Shown here piece after piece: positions 11,179 to 22,937 of a stretch of 64,000 bases of DNA. How positions within the stretch are numbered: position 1 is the stretch's first letter; each line of letters starts with the position of its first letter. The notes under the pieces were generated by a model that was not told the origin of the DNA, ran no database searches, and saw only the letters and a program-made list of their open reading frames with translations. Position numbers and translations under genes: made by a program. The stretch covers positions 85,248,061-85,312,060 of the forward strand of contig NC_065921.1 of the NCBI RefSeq assembly GCF_024586455.1. Reading direction: 5' to 3'. The DNA comes from Bactrocera neohumeralis. Taxonomy: Eukaryota; Arthropoda; Insecta; Diptera; Tephritidae.

Positions 11179-11213
11179 TACTGAATTATCTGAATAATGG
11201 CGTTAAATTTATA
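11179..11213 (-). promoter_or_regulatory. Core promoter of the OBP gene: TATA box plus initiator
   Basis: On the minus strand TATAAAT occupies 11213-11207 and an arthropod initiator TCAGTA occupies 11184-11179. The predicted start A at 11182 is 31 nt from the first T of the TATA box, the canonical spacing, and gives a 5' UTR of about 61 nt. Confidence 0.75.
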
Positions 11214-11934
11214 CTCGGACAATGAAAATGCCTGCCACTTTTTATTTATTATCAAATTCATGGTCTGGTTATTATATTGCCGTACATACATATGTATGTA
11301 TGTAAGCTCAATTTTTAATTCATCACGAGTAATTTTCGCACTAATTGTGTCATCTGTGCTGTAAAATTATTCAGTTAACTGAAATTTTTTAATAACATTT
11401 TATAATTGCGGCAGAATTTCACTGAGCAATTGTCTGTAATTTGTCAATTACGAAGGTTTTTGTTTGTCAATTAACTAAACTATAAGCTAATTTAAATGTC
11501 AGTTTCTGATTTATGCTTACAGAGAGCTTTTGTTGTTATTTCAAAAATTAATATCGAATTTACGCATAGCGCAAATATAAAGAGTCATTGCGTAATTACT
11601 AAATATTTTTAGTTGTGGTATTTCATTCGAAAGTTCAACGAAATATGAATGAGTTGGTTAAAGACTTCCAACCATAAAATTGGTATGAAAGCTTGCGGAA
11701 ATGTTTGAGAAAACTTTGACCGATTTGGGTTTTGGTGGCCGATAGTGAGGCCGCAGAGTCTGTTAAAATTCGCGTCAAGCGCAGACCTCTTAATGGATGA
11801 CTACTTCTCTTGAACCTAAGAACTGAACTCCATCTGGTATCGCAAAGGACCAAAACTGATCGTTGCTTATTAGCCTACAAGTTTAACCTAACCTAATCTA
11901 TGTAGCACCTGCCTTTTAGGCAACTTGTTTCATA
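11214..11934. other. Stretch without supported gene; possible repeat remnant at 11640-11895
   Basis: Near 11835-11895 the sequence GTATCGCAAAGGACCAAAA followed by TTTAACCTAACCTAATC resembles the 3' tail of a fly retroposon as I remember such tails, but no diagnostic domain is visible. Confidence 0.3.
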
Positions 11935-12029
11935 ATAACTTCCAATGGGCTCAATATTTTGATGACTCCTTTAATAGTATTATATGACACGTGTTTCAGT
12001 GAATGTCGTAATTTATGAGTAACAGATTA

Positions 12030-12586
12030 AGTATACAGTGCACGAGTGGTTTCAATGTTTTCAAAGAGGTCGTGAGGACATAAATGACGATCAATATGTG
12101 GGGCTGTCAAAATCCGTAATCACCGGAAATTCCATCGAAACTGTGCGTGAATTCAACAAAAAATCAGCCGAAATCATCATTGAAATTCATGGAAATGGAA
12201 TTGAACATCTCCAAAACAACGATTTATCGCATTTTGACTGAACATTTCGGCTTACGAGAGGTGTGTGCACGGTTTGTTCCGCACAAATTGACTGACGCCC
12301 AAAACTGGCTCAGAATCCGTCTCGTTGATCGACGCTTGTGACCGATTATTTGACCAAAAATCACATTTTAAGCATTAACCACTCCTCGTATTTACCTGAT
12401 ATGGCACCGTGCGACTTCTTCCTTTTCGGAAAAATGCCCATGACCCATGAAAGGAAAGAGTTATGCAGACGTAGAGGCCATTCAAAAGGCTTGCACCGGC
12501 ATACTGGCGGCCATACCGGCCCACGAGCTAAATCACTCGTTCGACATGCTTTTGAACCGTGCAGAAATCGTATTAATGTTTTTTGA
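12030..12586 (+). pseudogene. Mariner transposase pseudogene, catalytic core deleted
   Basis: The first part (12035-12241) reads HEWFQCFQRGREDINDD, the mariner helix-turn-helix linker. An overlapping frame (12147-12335) continues with ISKTTIYRILTEHFGLREV and ARFVPHKLTDAQ. The frame then jumps to YLTKNHILSINHSSYLPDMA and PCDFFLFGKM, the C-terminal catalytic signature, and after a frameshift to AIQKACTGILAAIPAHELNH near the stop at about 12586. About half of the normal ~340-residue DDD enzyme is missing, including the first two catalytic aspartates; the third (in MAPCDFF) remains. Cannot be active. I found no clear terminal repeats. Confidence 0.85.
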
Positions 12587-12590
12587 ATAA

Positions 12591-13093
12591 AATAAATTGA
12601 TTTTGCCGAAATATCGATTGATTCATTAGCGATTTAGATTCAAAAAATTTTCAGAAACTGTTAGAGAACTGAACTATTATAATAGGATTCGATTACAGAA
12701 AAATTTATATTTAGCCAACTAAATAATTTCTATATTCGCTATTCGCTATATTAGTTACTTATATAGCACAAAACTCACATATTATAACATTTTATGAAAT
12801 TAAAACACACAACTTAATTTACTAAAAAAATATAAATTTCTTCGTCTGTAAAAGTTATGGAAAAATAACATACTTAGGCAGATTTCATTACTTCAACAAA
12901 ACACTCAATATCTTCTCAGCTTCTGCAGAGAAAGCCTATTGTTTTGTATGTACACATGCTGTCGACTATATATATGTACCCTACCTGCTTTTGGATGTTC
13001 ACCATAATTCAATGTGGTGTATAAAAATAGCAATGGTGAGTAAATATCTCACCTACAGTAAAAGTGTTACCCATGTGACTATGAGTGTAACAG
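12591..13093. other. Gene-free stretch upstream of tRNA-Glu
   Basis: AT-rich. A segment at about 12830-12870 (TTCTTCGTCTGTAAAAGTT) weakly recalls the 3' end of the TATCGTCACC MITE but is too degraded to call. Confidence 0.4.
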
Positions 13094-13165
13094 TCCCATA
13101 TTGTCTAGTGGTTAGGATATCCGGCTCTCACCCGGAAGGCCCGGGTTCGATTCCCGGTATGGGAA
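13094..13165 (+). tRNA. tRNA-Glu (anticodon CTC)
   Basis: 72 nt, identical base for base to the reverse-strand gene at 4269-4340. Anticodon loop CTCTCAC, B box GGTTCGATTCC, discriminator A, no intron. The A-box region reads TTGTCTAGTGG, one base from the usual TGGTCTAGTGG found in the TTC isoacceptor at 17259. Confidence 0.97.
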
Positions 13166-13170
13166 AATCG

Positions 13171-13178
13171 TTTTTTTT
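13171..13178 (+). terminator. Poly-T terminator of tRNA-Glu(CTC)
   Basis: Eight T residues start six nucleotides after the tRNA 3' end; a second T run follows as backup. Confidence 0.85.
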
Positions 13179-16100
13179 ATTTTATTTTTTTTAAATAACA
13201 GTTCACAAAAAGAATTAAAAATTTTACATTTTAGTCTACTTACGTGTTCATTTTAGCCTGTGAGCTGCGGTTTGAACTTACTTACTTACGCCGTTTTCTC
13301 AATGACTGCTTAGCAAACAATCGGGAGTTAAGACTCCTTTTTTCGGAAGGTTAAATAGAACTTAGCTGAATGAAGATTGCTAACGAGACATTGAGAAAAC
13401 ATCCCTTAATATTTGTTTAACATATTTGTGTTCTCGGGATTGTATTTTCAAAAGTTTACTAATATTTATTCATTTGCAGTTTAGTGAAATTTCGGGATTT
13501 ATATTTGGTTCGGGATTAAATCTTTTAAACCGGTTATGAACCCAAATACACTTAATTAGAGAAATTATAATAAATTTATGAAATTTGAAGAAATGAGGTT
13601 TGCAATAAAATCTATGAACTATAAAAAGGAACTGCAAACAGTTTTCATACAAAGTAAGTTCAACGGAAACGGAATACGTGAGCATAACTGTATAATGTGG
13701 CTAACTCACACTCCATGTGCCGCTGGAGGTTTGAATAGGTAATTTAATTCAATTTTCGCGCTGGAAAAAGTTTTTAGTGCTCTTTTTATTGCTCTTTTAC
13801 GGCCTGTCCGCTTAAGCTAACACAATAACAAAATATTCGGCATAATGCTGAAAAATTTGTTAACAACAATAGAATAAATAATTCAAGTTAATAATATTTT
13901 TCAGTTTGCCGCCACGAATGAATTAAATTAAAAGAAAATGCGAACAGTACCACGGGGCAAGGACTCGCTAAAAAATAATTTACCACAAATGCAGCGATAA
14001 GACAATTAAAGAGCACAAAAAGCAAACACCGAGCAATAAGGAAGCGTGTGCTGGGCAAAGTGCCTTTGAACTTTCGACTGGAAGGCAGTGGAGCTTGTGT
14101 GGCTCCAAAGCCCCACCAATAGAATATGCACCCCATCTGTATATGCCCAAAATGCGTAATTGCATTCACTTGTTTGTTAGACGCCTTTTTGCCGTCGGCT
14201 GCTCGCTCCTCAGGGACACATTCAAACCAAAATGAAGTTGTAAGTAGATAGACCCCATCCAGACGGCCTCAGATCGCCAAAAGGGAGAGGGGCAAATGTT
14301 TCTTTCTTATTGTGAATCCAGAAAAGGTCAGATACATACTGAGGTAAACCGCAAGCGGTAGCCGCTTTGTTGTAAAAGTGAAATAAGAAATGAGAAGGTA
14401 GCTCCAATTGCCTGCAAGAAAACTGAATGTGTCTGATGTGCAACAAAGAAAGACGGTAAAGTAATGGAAATGAGAGGAAAAAGTCTACAGGGCAATGAAT
14501 ATGCAGGTGAGTGCTCTACAGGTTGTTGTGTACAGAACGGTTCAGTAGCATCAAGTCCCAAAGGTGTGCGTCGCCTGTACAGTTGTGCACTGTGCCTGTC
14601 TACTCTCTTGATGTGGGATTGCTGGCCGTTTAATCCCAACGTATCGTGCTCACCCAATTTTTCGCTGCGTATATCTACTGAGTCTCCAAAAGTTCCGAGG
14701 CATGCTGTTTTCTTTTCTAAGTCTACTAACAACTTGTCGTCTTACTTGTACTTTTCAGCTTCAATGGTCTCTCATGCGTTTTGTAAGTTATTTAGCCTGG
14801 AGTGAGCTTTGTTTACTTCCTTGTTTGAGTTTATGTTTTTCATGTGTGTTGTTGGTCCAAATTATGTTTTGCCATCATGGAGGAAAGCCACATTTTTCTT
14901 TGCGTTTCTATTTTCTCAACTGTTTGCTGTTTGCCGTTAGCCTAGAGGCGTCATGGAGTACATGAGTATGGGTACCGTGTAATTGTCAGCAAACTTTAAA
15001 ACTATTTCTACTCTCCATATTTACATATACTTGTTTATGTTTTACGTGAACCTTTACTAAGCCTTTGGCTAAATAAGAAGGGTCAGGAAAGTTACTAGAT
15101 GATCTAAGAACTATCATAATTGAACTTTACGGTTTTCAGAGGTGAATTCTGGAGTAACAAAAAAATACTAATCGCAATTCGTAATGAAACCACAAAGCAC
15201 CCACTTTTATCAAGTAACATCATTGCCGTTCAACTGTCTAACTATTGATGAGCCTTTCGCATTAATTTATATTATCTCTGTCATTTTGACACTGTATCTT
15301 CCATTTGCTAGGCATTTCCTTCCTTACATTTCCTGCAATTTTCTCCCTTTTCTGAAAGTTAAGTAGTAAATACATTTTTCATGTTTTTGTGCCGTTACAA
15401 GCCAAACACATCACTCCTGAAGTTCAATATAATAGGTAAACGCAATTTCCTCCTTACTGCTCCTTACATTAGTGTCACTCTGTAACAGACGATCTTGGGG
15501 TATGTTCCCAGGTGATTTAACGTTGTCTGGGCAGACTTAACAGCCCTGTTGTTTTGGCCTCCAAAATACTCTATTTAGTTTAAAATTCATAAGAACTGTT
15601 AAAGCAGAAAACAAAGAAATAAATCAGATTTAAAAAAAAAAAGTCGTTTGGCGTGAATACACGTAGGTATTAAATGTATAGTTGGGTATATTCGATCTGG
15701 TTTTACAAAATGAGACTGTCCATTTGAGACTCTTTACTCGGATAGAAACTCTTTATGGTAATAAATGAAGAATTTCAGCCCGATAAAAAAGGTAATGTCA
15801 TAATAATCGTACTTTTAGAAAGCTTCTTATGATTCGCATAAGCTTTAAATCATTTTTGGTACTTGCGATATTTTATATATTCAATAAGAGATGTGATAAA
15901 ATATTTAGTAAAAGGAAAGCCGAGGTAAAAGCCAAGTTCGCAGATTTATATTAGACACAAATGAAATAGGACGTGATATGCAATAAACAAACACTTTGAG
16001 TGCAACGATTCGTATGTAAAAGGCACTCTACCATAGTGACGCCTAGAGCAACTACTAGCTGTACGCGTACATTACGGATAAATGCGTAAGTTGCATACAA

Positions 16101-17258
16101 GCCCATAACCAAGTTAAAAAATCTCAAAGCAATTGTTGAACAACTAAAAGAGCGCTGCCTACATACTACAAACAATCCTTTGCTTCATATCCTGGCAAAT
16201 AAAACAATAAACCAAACAAATGTTCATACATTTTTAATATCTCAAACTTCCTTTGCTTGTCGTCCATCAACAACAGCAGTTGTAGCTTCAACTTTTGCAC
16301 TACTGGCCAATGATGCCCCTTGGCTGCTGGTCAGAGGCGCCATACGACACAATACTTCAACACAAGCACACCACTCCACCTAGTCTTCACTAACCCCATT
16401 GCATTGATTGTCATCTCAAATTTTCAGCATAACATCAATGACCTCTTTTGTATGCTTGTCATGTCATTCTATGTACACGCTCGTTTGGTGCTCGCTTGCT
16501 TAGTAGTTGTGCTTTTTATTAGTAAAGCACTAAATCTCACTCACTCCAAACTGGGACTAGTGGGCGATTAAGGCTGCATTTAAAGAATTTTATATAAATA
16601 TATAACACAAACTTACATATATATGGGTTAACAGTTGTTAGCCGTATATGCACTTTGGTACTCTCCTGGCTTGTAAGGATATGTAAACAACATATGGACT
16701 CGGTCAGCCAGTCGAGTGTTGACACTTGTTGTAGTTCACAAGAAAGTTTTTAGTCCAACGCCAGATGATGGCCTGGAATTTTAAAGAGTTTCTGGTACAA
16801 TATTAGAATCAGAGAAACAGTAACCCTGCATTGGCATGCATACTTTGGTAGGAACTTAAGCACTTATTTGTTATAAAGATCTTTAATAAGCAATGTTGTT
16901 TATTACTCACGCATATGACTTTTGCAAAAGTTTTATATTAGTTCTGCACACTCAGTGTTGCGAACACTGACACAAATTTATGATTAATGGACATTAGAAA
17001 CTTTATAACTCCAAACCTATAAATCTTAAAATTAAAGTCAAAAATAATTTAATGTATGTATGTAGATATTACTAAAGAAAGTGAATGAAATTTAAATTAA
17101 TGTACTTGGCTTCGAAAATGAGTTCTACTTAAGAAAAAATGTAAAAGCTACGTATTCTCTAACCTCTTCTATATTTGTATACATATGTATTATGCCTACA
17201 ACTACATTTAGTTTATATATCGTATTCGAATAAGCGTTTTACCTAATAGTTTAATATA
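13179..17258. other. 4-kb stretch without a gene I can name
   Basis: Contains many short ORFs on both strands, the longest at 14328-14732 (minus), described separately. No tRNA, transposase or reverse-transcriptase motif was found. Confidence 0.4.
14328..14732 (-). other. Unassigned 134-codon open frame
   Basis: The frame starts MLVDLEKKTACLGTFGDSVD and continues with IRSEKLGEHDTLGLNG, a fairly normal amino-acid composition for the first 60 residues. It then becomes low-quality, hydrophobic and aromatic. I recognise no family. It could be a fragment of a retrotransposon polyprotein or chance. A 113-codon frame on the opposite strand (14464-14805) overlaps it; at most one is real. No splice sites, promoter or polyadenylation signal support it. 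Confidence 0.2.
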
Positions 17259-17330
17259 TCCCATATGGTCTAGTGGCTAGGATATCTGGCTTTCACCCAG
17301 AAGGCCCGGGTTCGATTCCCGGTATGGGAA
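17259..17330 (+). tRNA. tRNA-Glu (anticodon TTC)
   Basis: 72 nt, decodes GAA/GAG. Acceptor TCCCATA with TATGGGA and discriminator A; anticodon stem TCTGG/CCAGA around loop CTTTCAC; B box GGTTCGATTCC; A box TGGTCTAGTGG. It differs from the CTC isoacceptor at a handful of positions, mostly in the anticodon arm. No intron. Confidence 0.97.
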
Positions 17331-17334
17331 ATAC

Positions 17335-17340
17335 TTTTTT
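17335..17340 (+). terminator. Poly-T terminator of tRNA-Glu(TTC)
   Basis: Six T residues, five nucleotides after the tRNA 3' end. Confidence 0.8.
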
Positions 17341-18214
17341 AATATATCTATATATTTTCATATTTACCGTTTTAATATTCTCAATGCCTAAGTATGCTAA
17401 GAATTATAAAATTATTCAAGCTGCAACAACAAAACGTTCAAGCGCAAACAAATTTGAAACATATGCAGTAAAACAACAAATGAAGGACCACGTGTTGAAT
17501 TGAATAGCGTATAGCCGAAATATGTGAGTCAGGGGAGGAATCAGCTGTTGCCATGCGCGCATACCAACGCTAATGCTAAGCATTACTAACAAACATTACT
17601 TAAATCTTGACTAGCTAGCTACCTGCGCTTGGGTAATGTTGTAAGGCAACTCGTCTTATCTGGTTCTTGATTATTTTGTTGTGTTGTTGTATATATTTTG
17701 GTTTTCATTTCATCACATATTTTTTTCGTTATCGCTTACTCACTTAAATTCTCAAACAGTTTATTCGCGTGCTCGTATATATACCTGCGGTATTGGTGTT
17801 GAAAATTTGTCATTTAGTAGAGGTGAACTGACGTTCTACCCTATTAAAAGGTCATATGATGTTTCAGGATGATGATTCAATCGTGATTAGAATCACTCCC
17901 ACGGTTCCGACGGGGTTGCTCCTGCCTGGGACTAGTGGCTGAACTGATGGCCTCAAATGACCAAGAACCACTTAAATAAATAAATTCAAAAATGTTAACT
18001 GTGTTAAGGAATATTTCAGTGTGTGTGTTTGTACCGATTTTATTGCTAGATCAGGGAGTAATCGACGATTGATAAATGTTACCGAAACATTTTCGTTATT
18101 TTATCAGGAAATTAGATTCCCTTAGATATTGATAGAAATAGTTTTGTCGCGTTAGGTACTGCAAATTATTTGAGGAAACCAGGTACTCTGATGTTTGACT
18201 TTTAGGGCGTAAAA
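17341..18214. other. Gene-free stretch
   Basis: The ORF running through 17273-17503 starts inside the tRNA and is not a gene. Near 17885-17925 a GC-richer segment (CACGGTTCCGACGGGGTTG) stands out from its AT-rich surroundings but matches nothing I can name. Confidence 0.45.
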
Positions 18215-18557
18215 TATACCACGTTCAGACCGAAAATTTGAAGGGATTAGGTTACATTTAAGCCCTTCACTAATCAGTCCGTTCTTACTGCCGTTGGAAA
18301 GATGAAAAAACAGCTGTGCTTGTCATTCATGAATTCATATCGCTTAATATTTATTAAAGAAAATATTTTCATATATTATTCTGTAATAAAAGCCGCATTC
18401 TTTTAAATAATGGACGCATTTTTTCGAATCACTTCGATGAAGCGATTTTGAACTATCATTTCTGTATGGCGAAATCTTGATAAATTTATAAAATAAGTGG
18501 GATAAACTACTGAACAGCCGAAATCGTGTGATTAAGTATCGGTCTGAACATGGTATT
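18215..18557. mobile_element. MITE with CCAYGTTCAGACCGA inverted ends
   Basis: The left end CCACGTTCAGACCGA (18219-18233) is repeated inverted at the right as TCGGTCTGAACATGG (about 18539-18553), flanked by TATA-like sequence on both sides. The ~335-bp interior has no ORF. One mismatch in 15 bp between the ends suggests a moderately young non-autonomous DNA element; superfamily undetermined. Confidence 0.7.
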
Positions 18558-19879
18558 ATAGGGTGTTGTTAATCTAGACAGAAATTTTCGTATTTCTGAC
18601 CTCGAAGTCAATTTAGGTAGCGGAGTTATGAGAGCGTAGATCTAGAATCTCAAAATATTGCAAACAATTACAGTTCCCTAGATGATAATATTGATTTCAA
18701 ATACTTAATTTTATCGCAGTTGATTTCCCGAACCAGAAGAGTTTTTCTGCCTAATATTGAGAAGTAATGTGAGAAACTATAAATTACTTTTGAAAACCGC
18801 ATAAATTTCATGAGAATACCAAATTCATCTACAGCTCCACTGAGTTGAACCTATTCTCCTTCTCTCCTCTTACTCAAAACTCCACAATAAAAACCACATG
18901 TATTATTAGTCCTATTAGGAAGAATAAAAGTTTTATGAAAACTATTTGTAGTTACAAAAAAATGTCTGAATTAAATAAGCACACGAATATACACAAAGTG
19001 TTCGCGTCGAGCTAAACTTGACAACACATTTGGCATTCAAAGGATTAAAACGAGGATATGAGTACAAATGTCCGCAAGCGTTTTCATTATCACGTTAGCA
19101 CAAGCGCGCGGATAGAGCAAAAGCCAAAAAACTTGCGACAACAAGGAAATTACAAAAAACAACCCACAAATACTAAACACAAAAACTATGCGGATATGCA
19201 AAAACGTGCGGCAACGTAGAAGCTGCGAGTTCTGAGCCAGCCATGGTCAACACGAGGATATGCTATAAGCACAAGCATATTTTTCGGAGCATGTGGGAAA
19301 TTTAAATGCAAACAAAGATTTCTGCATATGTGCGAGTTTCGGTATCCTGCAAAGCTATTAAAAAACAGAGCGAAATATATGAAGCAGGTGTGTGTAAGTG
19401 TGAGTTTGTTGTGTCCGGTAAATGAGCTTTACGTGAAAGTTAGCTAACTGTCTTTGTTTAGCATTTTGGAATTTTGCTGGTGTTTGTTTTTACTATTGTC
19501 ATTTCTATTTGCTGTAGGAAAAAAGTCGCGTTTACACAAATTGTCTAATCCTTGCAAAACGGTACAGTGCGCGTTAATCTATTCCTGCAAATAAGCGTAT
19601 TGTGCTATGATTGTGATTTCTTTTATGAATTGGAGGACTTTTTTTAACCAAAATTACATTAAAAATGGTAGAGAGGGATTAAAAATTATAAAATATGGTT
19701 TGTTTTATAAATCAGTATCTGTAATACTTTTGAAATTTTATAAAAAATATATTTTTAATATTAAATATTTTTTTTGGAATAACTTTTTTTTATTCATATT
19801 CAAAATAAATTGACGATTGTTGTTAAATCTGCTCTCTCACATCTACATACGGGTATATTCACTCATAAGTATATATTTT
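18558..19879. other. Gene-free stretch
   Basis: No credible coding sequence. T-rich low-complexity DNA dominates 19640-19810. Confidence 0.5.
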
Positions 19880-20095
19880 ATTATACCCCGAACAGGGTAT
19901 TATGAGTTTGCCACGAAGAAAACGTCAGCAGCTCTATAAAAAATATATACGATATGTAAACGTTCAGCGTGACGAACTGAGGCGATTTAGCCATATCTGT
20001 CTGTCGATATATTCGCGAACTAGTCCCTCACTTTTTGAGATATCGAACAAAAATTTTGCACACGTTCTTCTCTCTATGATAAATGCAAAATTATA
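19880..20095 (+). repeat. Dispersed repeat, CCCGAACAGGGTAT-headed family, 5' part
   Basis: Begins TTATACCCCGAACAGGGTAT, followed by CGTCAGCAGCTCTATAAAA, CATATCTGTCTGTCGATATA and TTTTTGAGATATCGAACAAA. I recognise this layout as a very abundant repeat in tephritid genomes. The segment at 33170-33821 ends with the inverse of the same head (ACCTTGTTCAGTGTATAAT). Non-coding; the short ORF starting at 19902 is incidental. Confidence 0.65.
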
Positions 20096-20106
20096 GGCAG
20101 GAAGTC

Positions 20107-20640
20107 GACGAATCGTTGGGACACAGCAGCAAAGGAAAGATGGATTAGTCGGAAATGTACAATCGTGGGTGGAACGAAAGCACGGCGAGATAGGCTTTTA
20201 CACGACGCAGTTTCTAACAGGACACGGATGTTTCAGAGAGTACCTGTATAGGTATGGTCATGACAATGGAGTTAGTTGCTCTTTCTGTGGCAGCAGTAGA
20301 GAAAATGTGGAGCATATATTTTTCTATTGCCCGAGATTTACAACAGAGCAGCAGGGTCTGGAGATGGAAATGGCAGGCCGAATAACACTGCAAACATGAC
20401 GTGTATGGTGTAATATCGGAGGATGATAGCTCTGATACTGCAAGAGCTGAGAAGAGCCGAAGACCAAAGAAGCAGTGAAGCTAGAGCCACGAATTGCGAG
20501 CTAATGACGTGTGCCAATAGGCTTAGCTGGCCCTGCGATGTAATGCTTAGCGGCGGGATCGCAGGGCCTTTCCCCTACAGAGTTAAAGGTTTAGTACGTA
20601 GGCGTACTATTTCGCAAGTCCAATATAGTAAGATAATACT
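20107..20640 (+). pseudogene. R1-like LINE, 3' end of ORF2 (decayed)
   Basis: One frame gives RWDTAAKERWI; after a frameshift near 20150 comes SWVERKHGEIGFYTTQFLTG, then HGCFREYLYRYGHD and the zinc-knuckle-like CSFCGSSRENVEHIFFYCPRF (C-X2-C-X7-H-X4-C). This is the C-terminal region that follows reverse transcriptase in R1-clade non-LTR elements. A stop at 20397 and further frameshifts precede a remnant reading LILQELRRAEDQRSSEARA. The element is 5'-truncated, as is usual for LINEs, and inactive. Confidence 0.82.
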
Positions 20641-20729
20641 GATTAGGCGTGTTCCCGAATGAAGTGTACCTTTAGCGAGCAGTACAAATCATGTATACTG
20701 CATACAACTAAGTATCAGTATCTATGGAA

Positions 20730-20860
20730 GATGCCCTCTTCGGAAAAAAGCAGTTGCTCATTCGTCGGAAACGGCGATATCGGACACCTATAGCATATAG
20801 CTGTAATACAAACCAAATAAATAGATCGTTCAGAATCAAAATTAAGTTCCAGAGTGGAAA
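20730..20860 (+). repeat. Fragment of the CCCGAACAGGGTAT family
   Basis: Contains CACCTATAGCATATAGCTGT followed by ATACAAACCAA and ATCGTTCAGAATCAAAATTAA, which correspond in inverse orientation to the CAGCTATATGCTATA and TTGATTCCGATCGT modules of the arrays at 26470-26880 and 33170-33821. Confidence 0.6.
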
Positions 20861-22166
20861 CGGTGTGTAGGGGATTTTGGTGCAATCAAGGTTTACGTTT
20901 TTCTGGCTACACAGCTTAATTTACAGAGAGGAAGGACGCAAACCAAGAGGATATGAGAAAGAGTCAGACTACTTATTTTGATTTTTTGGTAAACACACAC
21001 TTACATATGTACATATATCTTTATTTTACAAATGTGTTGTTGCTTTTGTGACGCTTGCCCGAAAAGTTGGCCATTATAAATGACCTAGGCGTGTCTCGTT
21101 ACTCACACTTACGCGAAGTGCCGCTGTAAATGTGTTTACAACTGTGAGTACAACATGTGCAACAAAAGGATGCAACAATACATACATACTCACGTAAAAA
21201 AAATGCGGAAGCATGTAAAAATGTCCACACACTAGTCTTAGTGCGACATATCTGTGCGTGTATGTATGTACATAAAATGCAGTTGTATGCAAAAGTGTGC
21301 ATGTATGTGTTCACTTATTTATTGTAAATGCATGCATGCACATTTTCATTTAAAATACACTACAGTCGAATTAAATTTTGTGCATCGCAAGCGGCTGCAA
21401 GTCACTTCATATGTATCTATAAAAGGACGGAAAAGGATGAGTGGCAAATCAAAGTGGAAGATTTTTAAAAAATGCTACATGGCTTTGCAGTGTCCCAGCT
21501 GTTATGCTTGCAAACATACACACGATTTTATCTCTACACATACTTTTATGTTTGTATGTATGTTTATGTGTACATATGTCTACTTGCATTTTACTATACG
21601 TACATATGTGTTTGCATGTTTACTTGTGACCAGTTAGTTTGGTGTTGAAGTTGCAAGTGTTGTGCAGTATTTTGACTAGCTTTCTGGCTGACTGCCTGGA
21701 ATGAAAATGTCACCAACAGACAATTTAATTAAAATTTCTACGCTAAAGATTTTTGTTGTTCTTCTGCTCTTGATTTTTTCTTTGGCAAGACTTTGGTTGT
21801 AGTTCAGGGTGCATGTGTGTATGAAGTATGGAGCAGCTTTCTAGTGAAGATAGCCTTTTTAATAAAAATTTTGAAAAAGGTGTAATTAATGTTCGGTTAA
21901 TTTAGCAAGCATTTTTGAAAATCATTATTATCTTATTTTTTTTTTTAATTTTTCTATTGATTATTAATTTTTTTTTTTTGGTTATTACTTCTGTAAGGTT
22001 TACCATATATGAAAAATATCGCGTTTATTGTCAATTTTCAATAAAATTAAGAGCTAAATTTTGTTATTATATTATTTTTTGATAATATTGTTATTTTAAG
22101 TTTCGAAATTTTTCTTTACATATAATATTTTGAATAATTAAATTTATGACTTTATAGTTATATTTT
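20861..22166. other. Gene-free stretch
   Basis: CATGTATGTA-type simple sequence around 21240-21620 generates overlapping cysteine- and histidine-rich chance ORFs on both strands. AT-rich low complexity from 21930. Confidence 0.5.
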
Positions 22167-22458
22167 ATATGACATAAAATTCAAAATGACGTACCATCAC
22201 TTTTCATAAGTTCATAGGCGAAGGAAGCACTATACAATAGAAGTCTATTATATTGACAAAATTTTTGGGTTTTGGTTATGAAGTGGTGATATATTGGTTA
22301 TAAAATGGTTACATATTGGTTATAAAGTGGTTATATATTAGTTATATCTGAGAGCGGAAGCCGGAAATTTTGCGATGTTATTTATGATATCATGTAGTGA
22401 ATCGTTAGCGAAAACAAACTCAATTTCGATTTTTTTGATGACACGTTGTTGTCATATT
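22167..22458 (-). mobile_element. TATCGTCACC-ended MITE, copy 3
   Basis: On the minus strand it runs from AACAACGTGTCATCAAAAAA through ACGATTCACTACATGATATC, a run of ATAACCA repeats, CTTCGCCTATGAACTTATGA and GTGATGGTACGTCATTTTG, the same order as the copy at 4522-4940. Both outer tips are eroded. Length about 290 bp. Confidence 0.72.
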
Positions 22459-22559
22459 GATTTTTTATTGATTTTTTTTATTTTATAAGCTTTATTTTAA
22501 AATATAGTTAGTAAGTACTTTAATATCTATTTCAACATTTAATTTAGCATATTTGTATA

Positions 22560-22937
22560 TAGAGAGAGTCGATTTTTTTTTCTATAAAAACGGGTATGCG
22601 GAAAATGTTCTACGAATCATTCTGGAAAACTTTGCTTAAGGTACTATGGGTCTAAAACCGGTCTCGATCAATCGATAATTTTTAAGGTGATTTTTAAAAA
22701 AATCCGAATAATCGATTATATGGAAGATATGTGATATCATTAGTACAAGTGTAGTGCACCTATACATCGGAAAATCTTACGAAGAAATGTTTATATTCCA
22801 TAGAAAACTTCGCCTTAAAAATCGCTGACTCGAAACCGGTTTTAGATGCAGAGTTTCCTAGGAAAAGTTGCTCAAAATGATCCATAGCACATTTCTCGCA
22901 TACGCATTTTACTTTTTTCTGGCTCTATATAAAACCC
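22560..22937. mobile_element. Foldback element with ~100-bp inverted arms
   Basis: The left arm (22560-22665; CTATAAAAACGGGTATGCGG to GGGTCTAAAACCGGT) is repeated inverted at 22836-22937 (AAACCGGTTTTAGATGC to CGCATACGCATTTTAC and CTCTATATAAAACC). The ~170-bp centre is non-coding. The element at 23876-25413 shares the arms. Non-autonomous; superfamily unknown. Confidence 0.72.

Noticed and set aside
12991..13194. 67-codon ORF containing RISGSHPEGPGSIPGMG
   Set aside because: The conserved-looking peptide is only a translation of the tRNA-Glu gene (13094-13165); the same peptide appears at 17273-17330 over the other tRNA-Glu.
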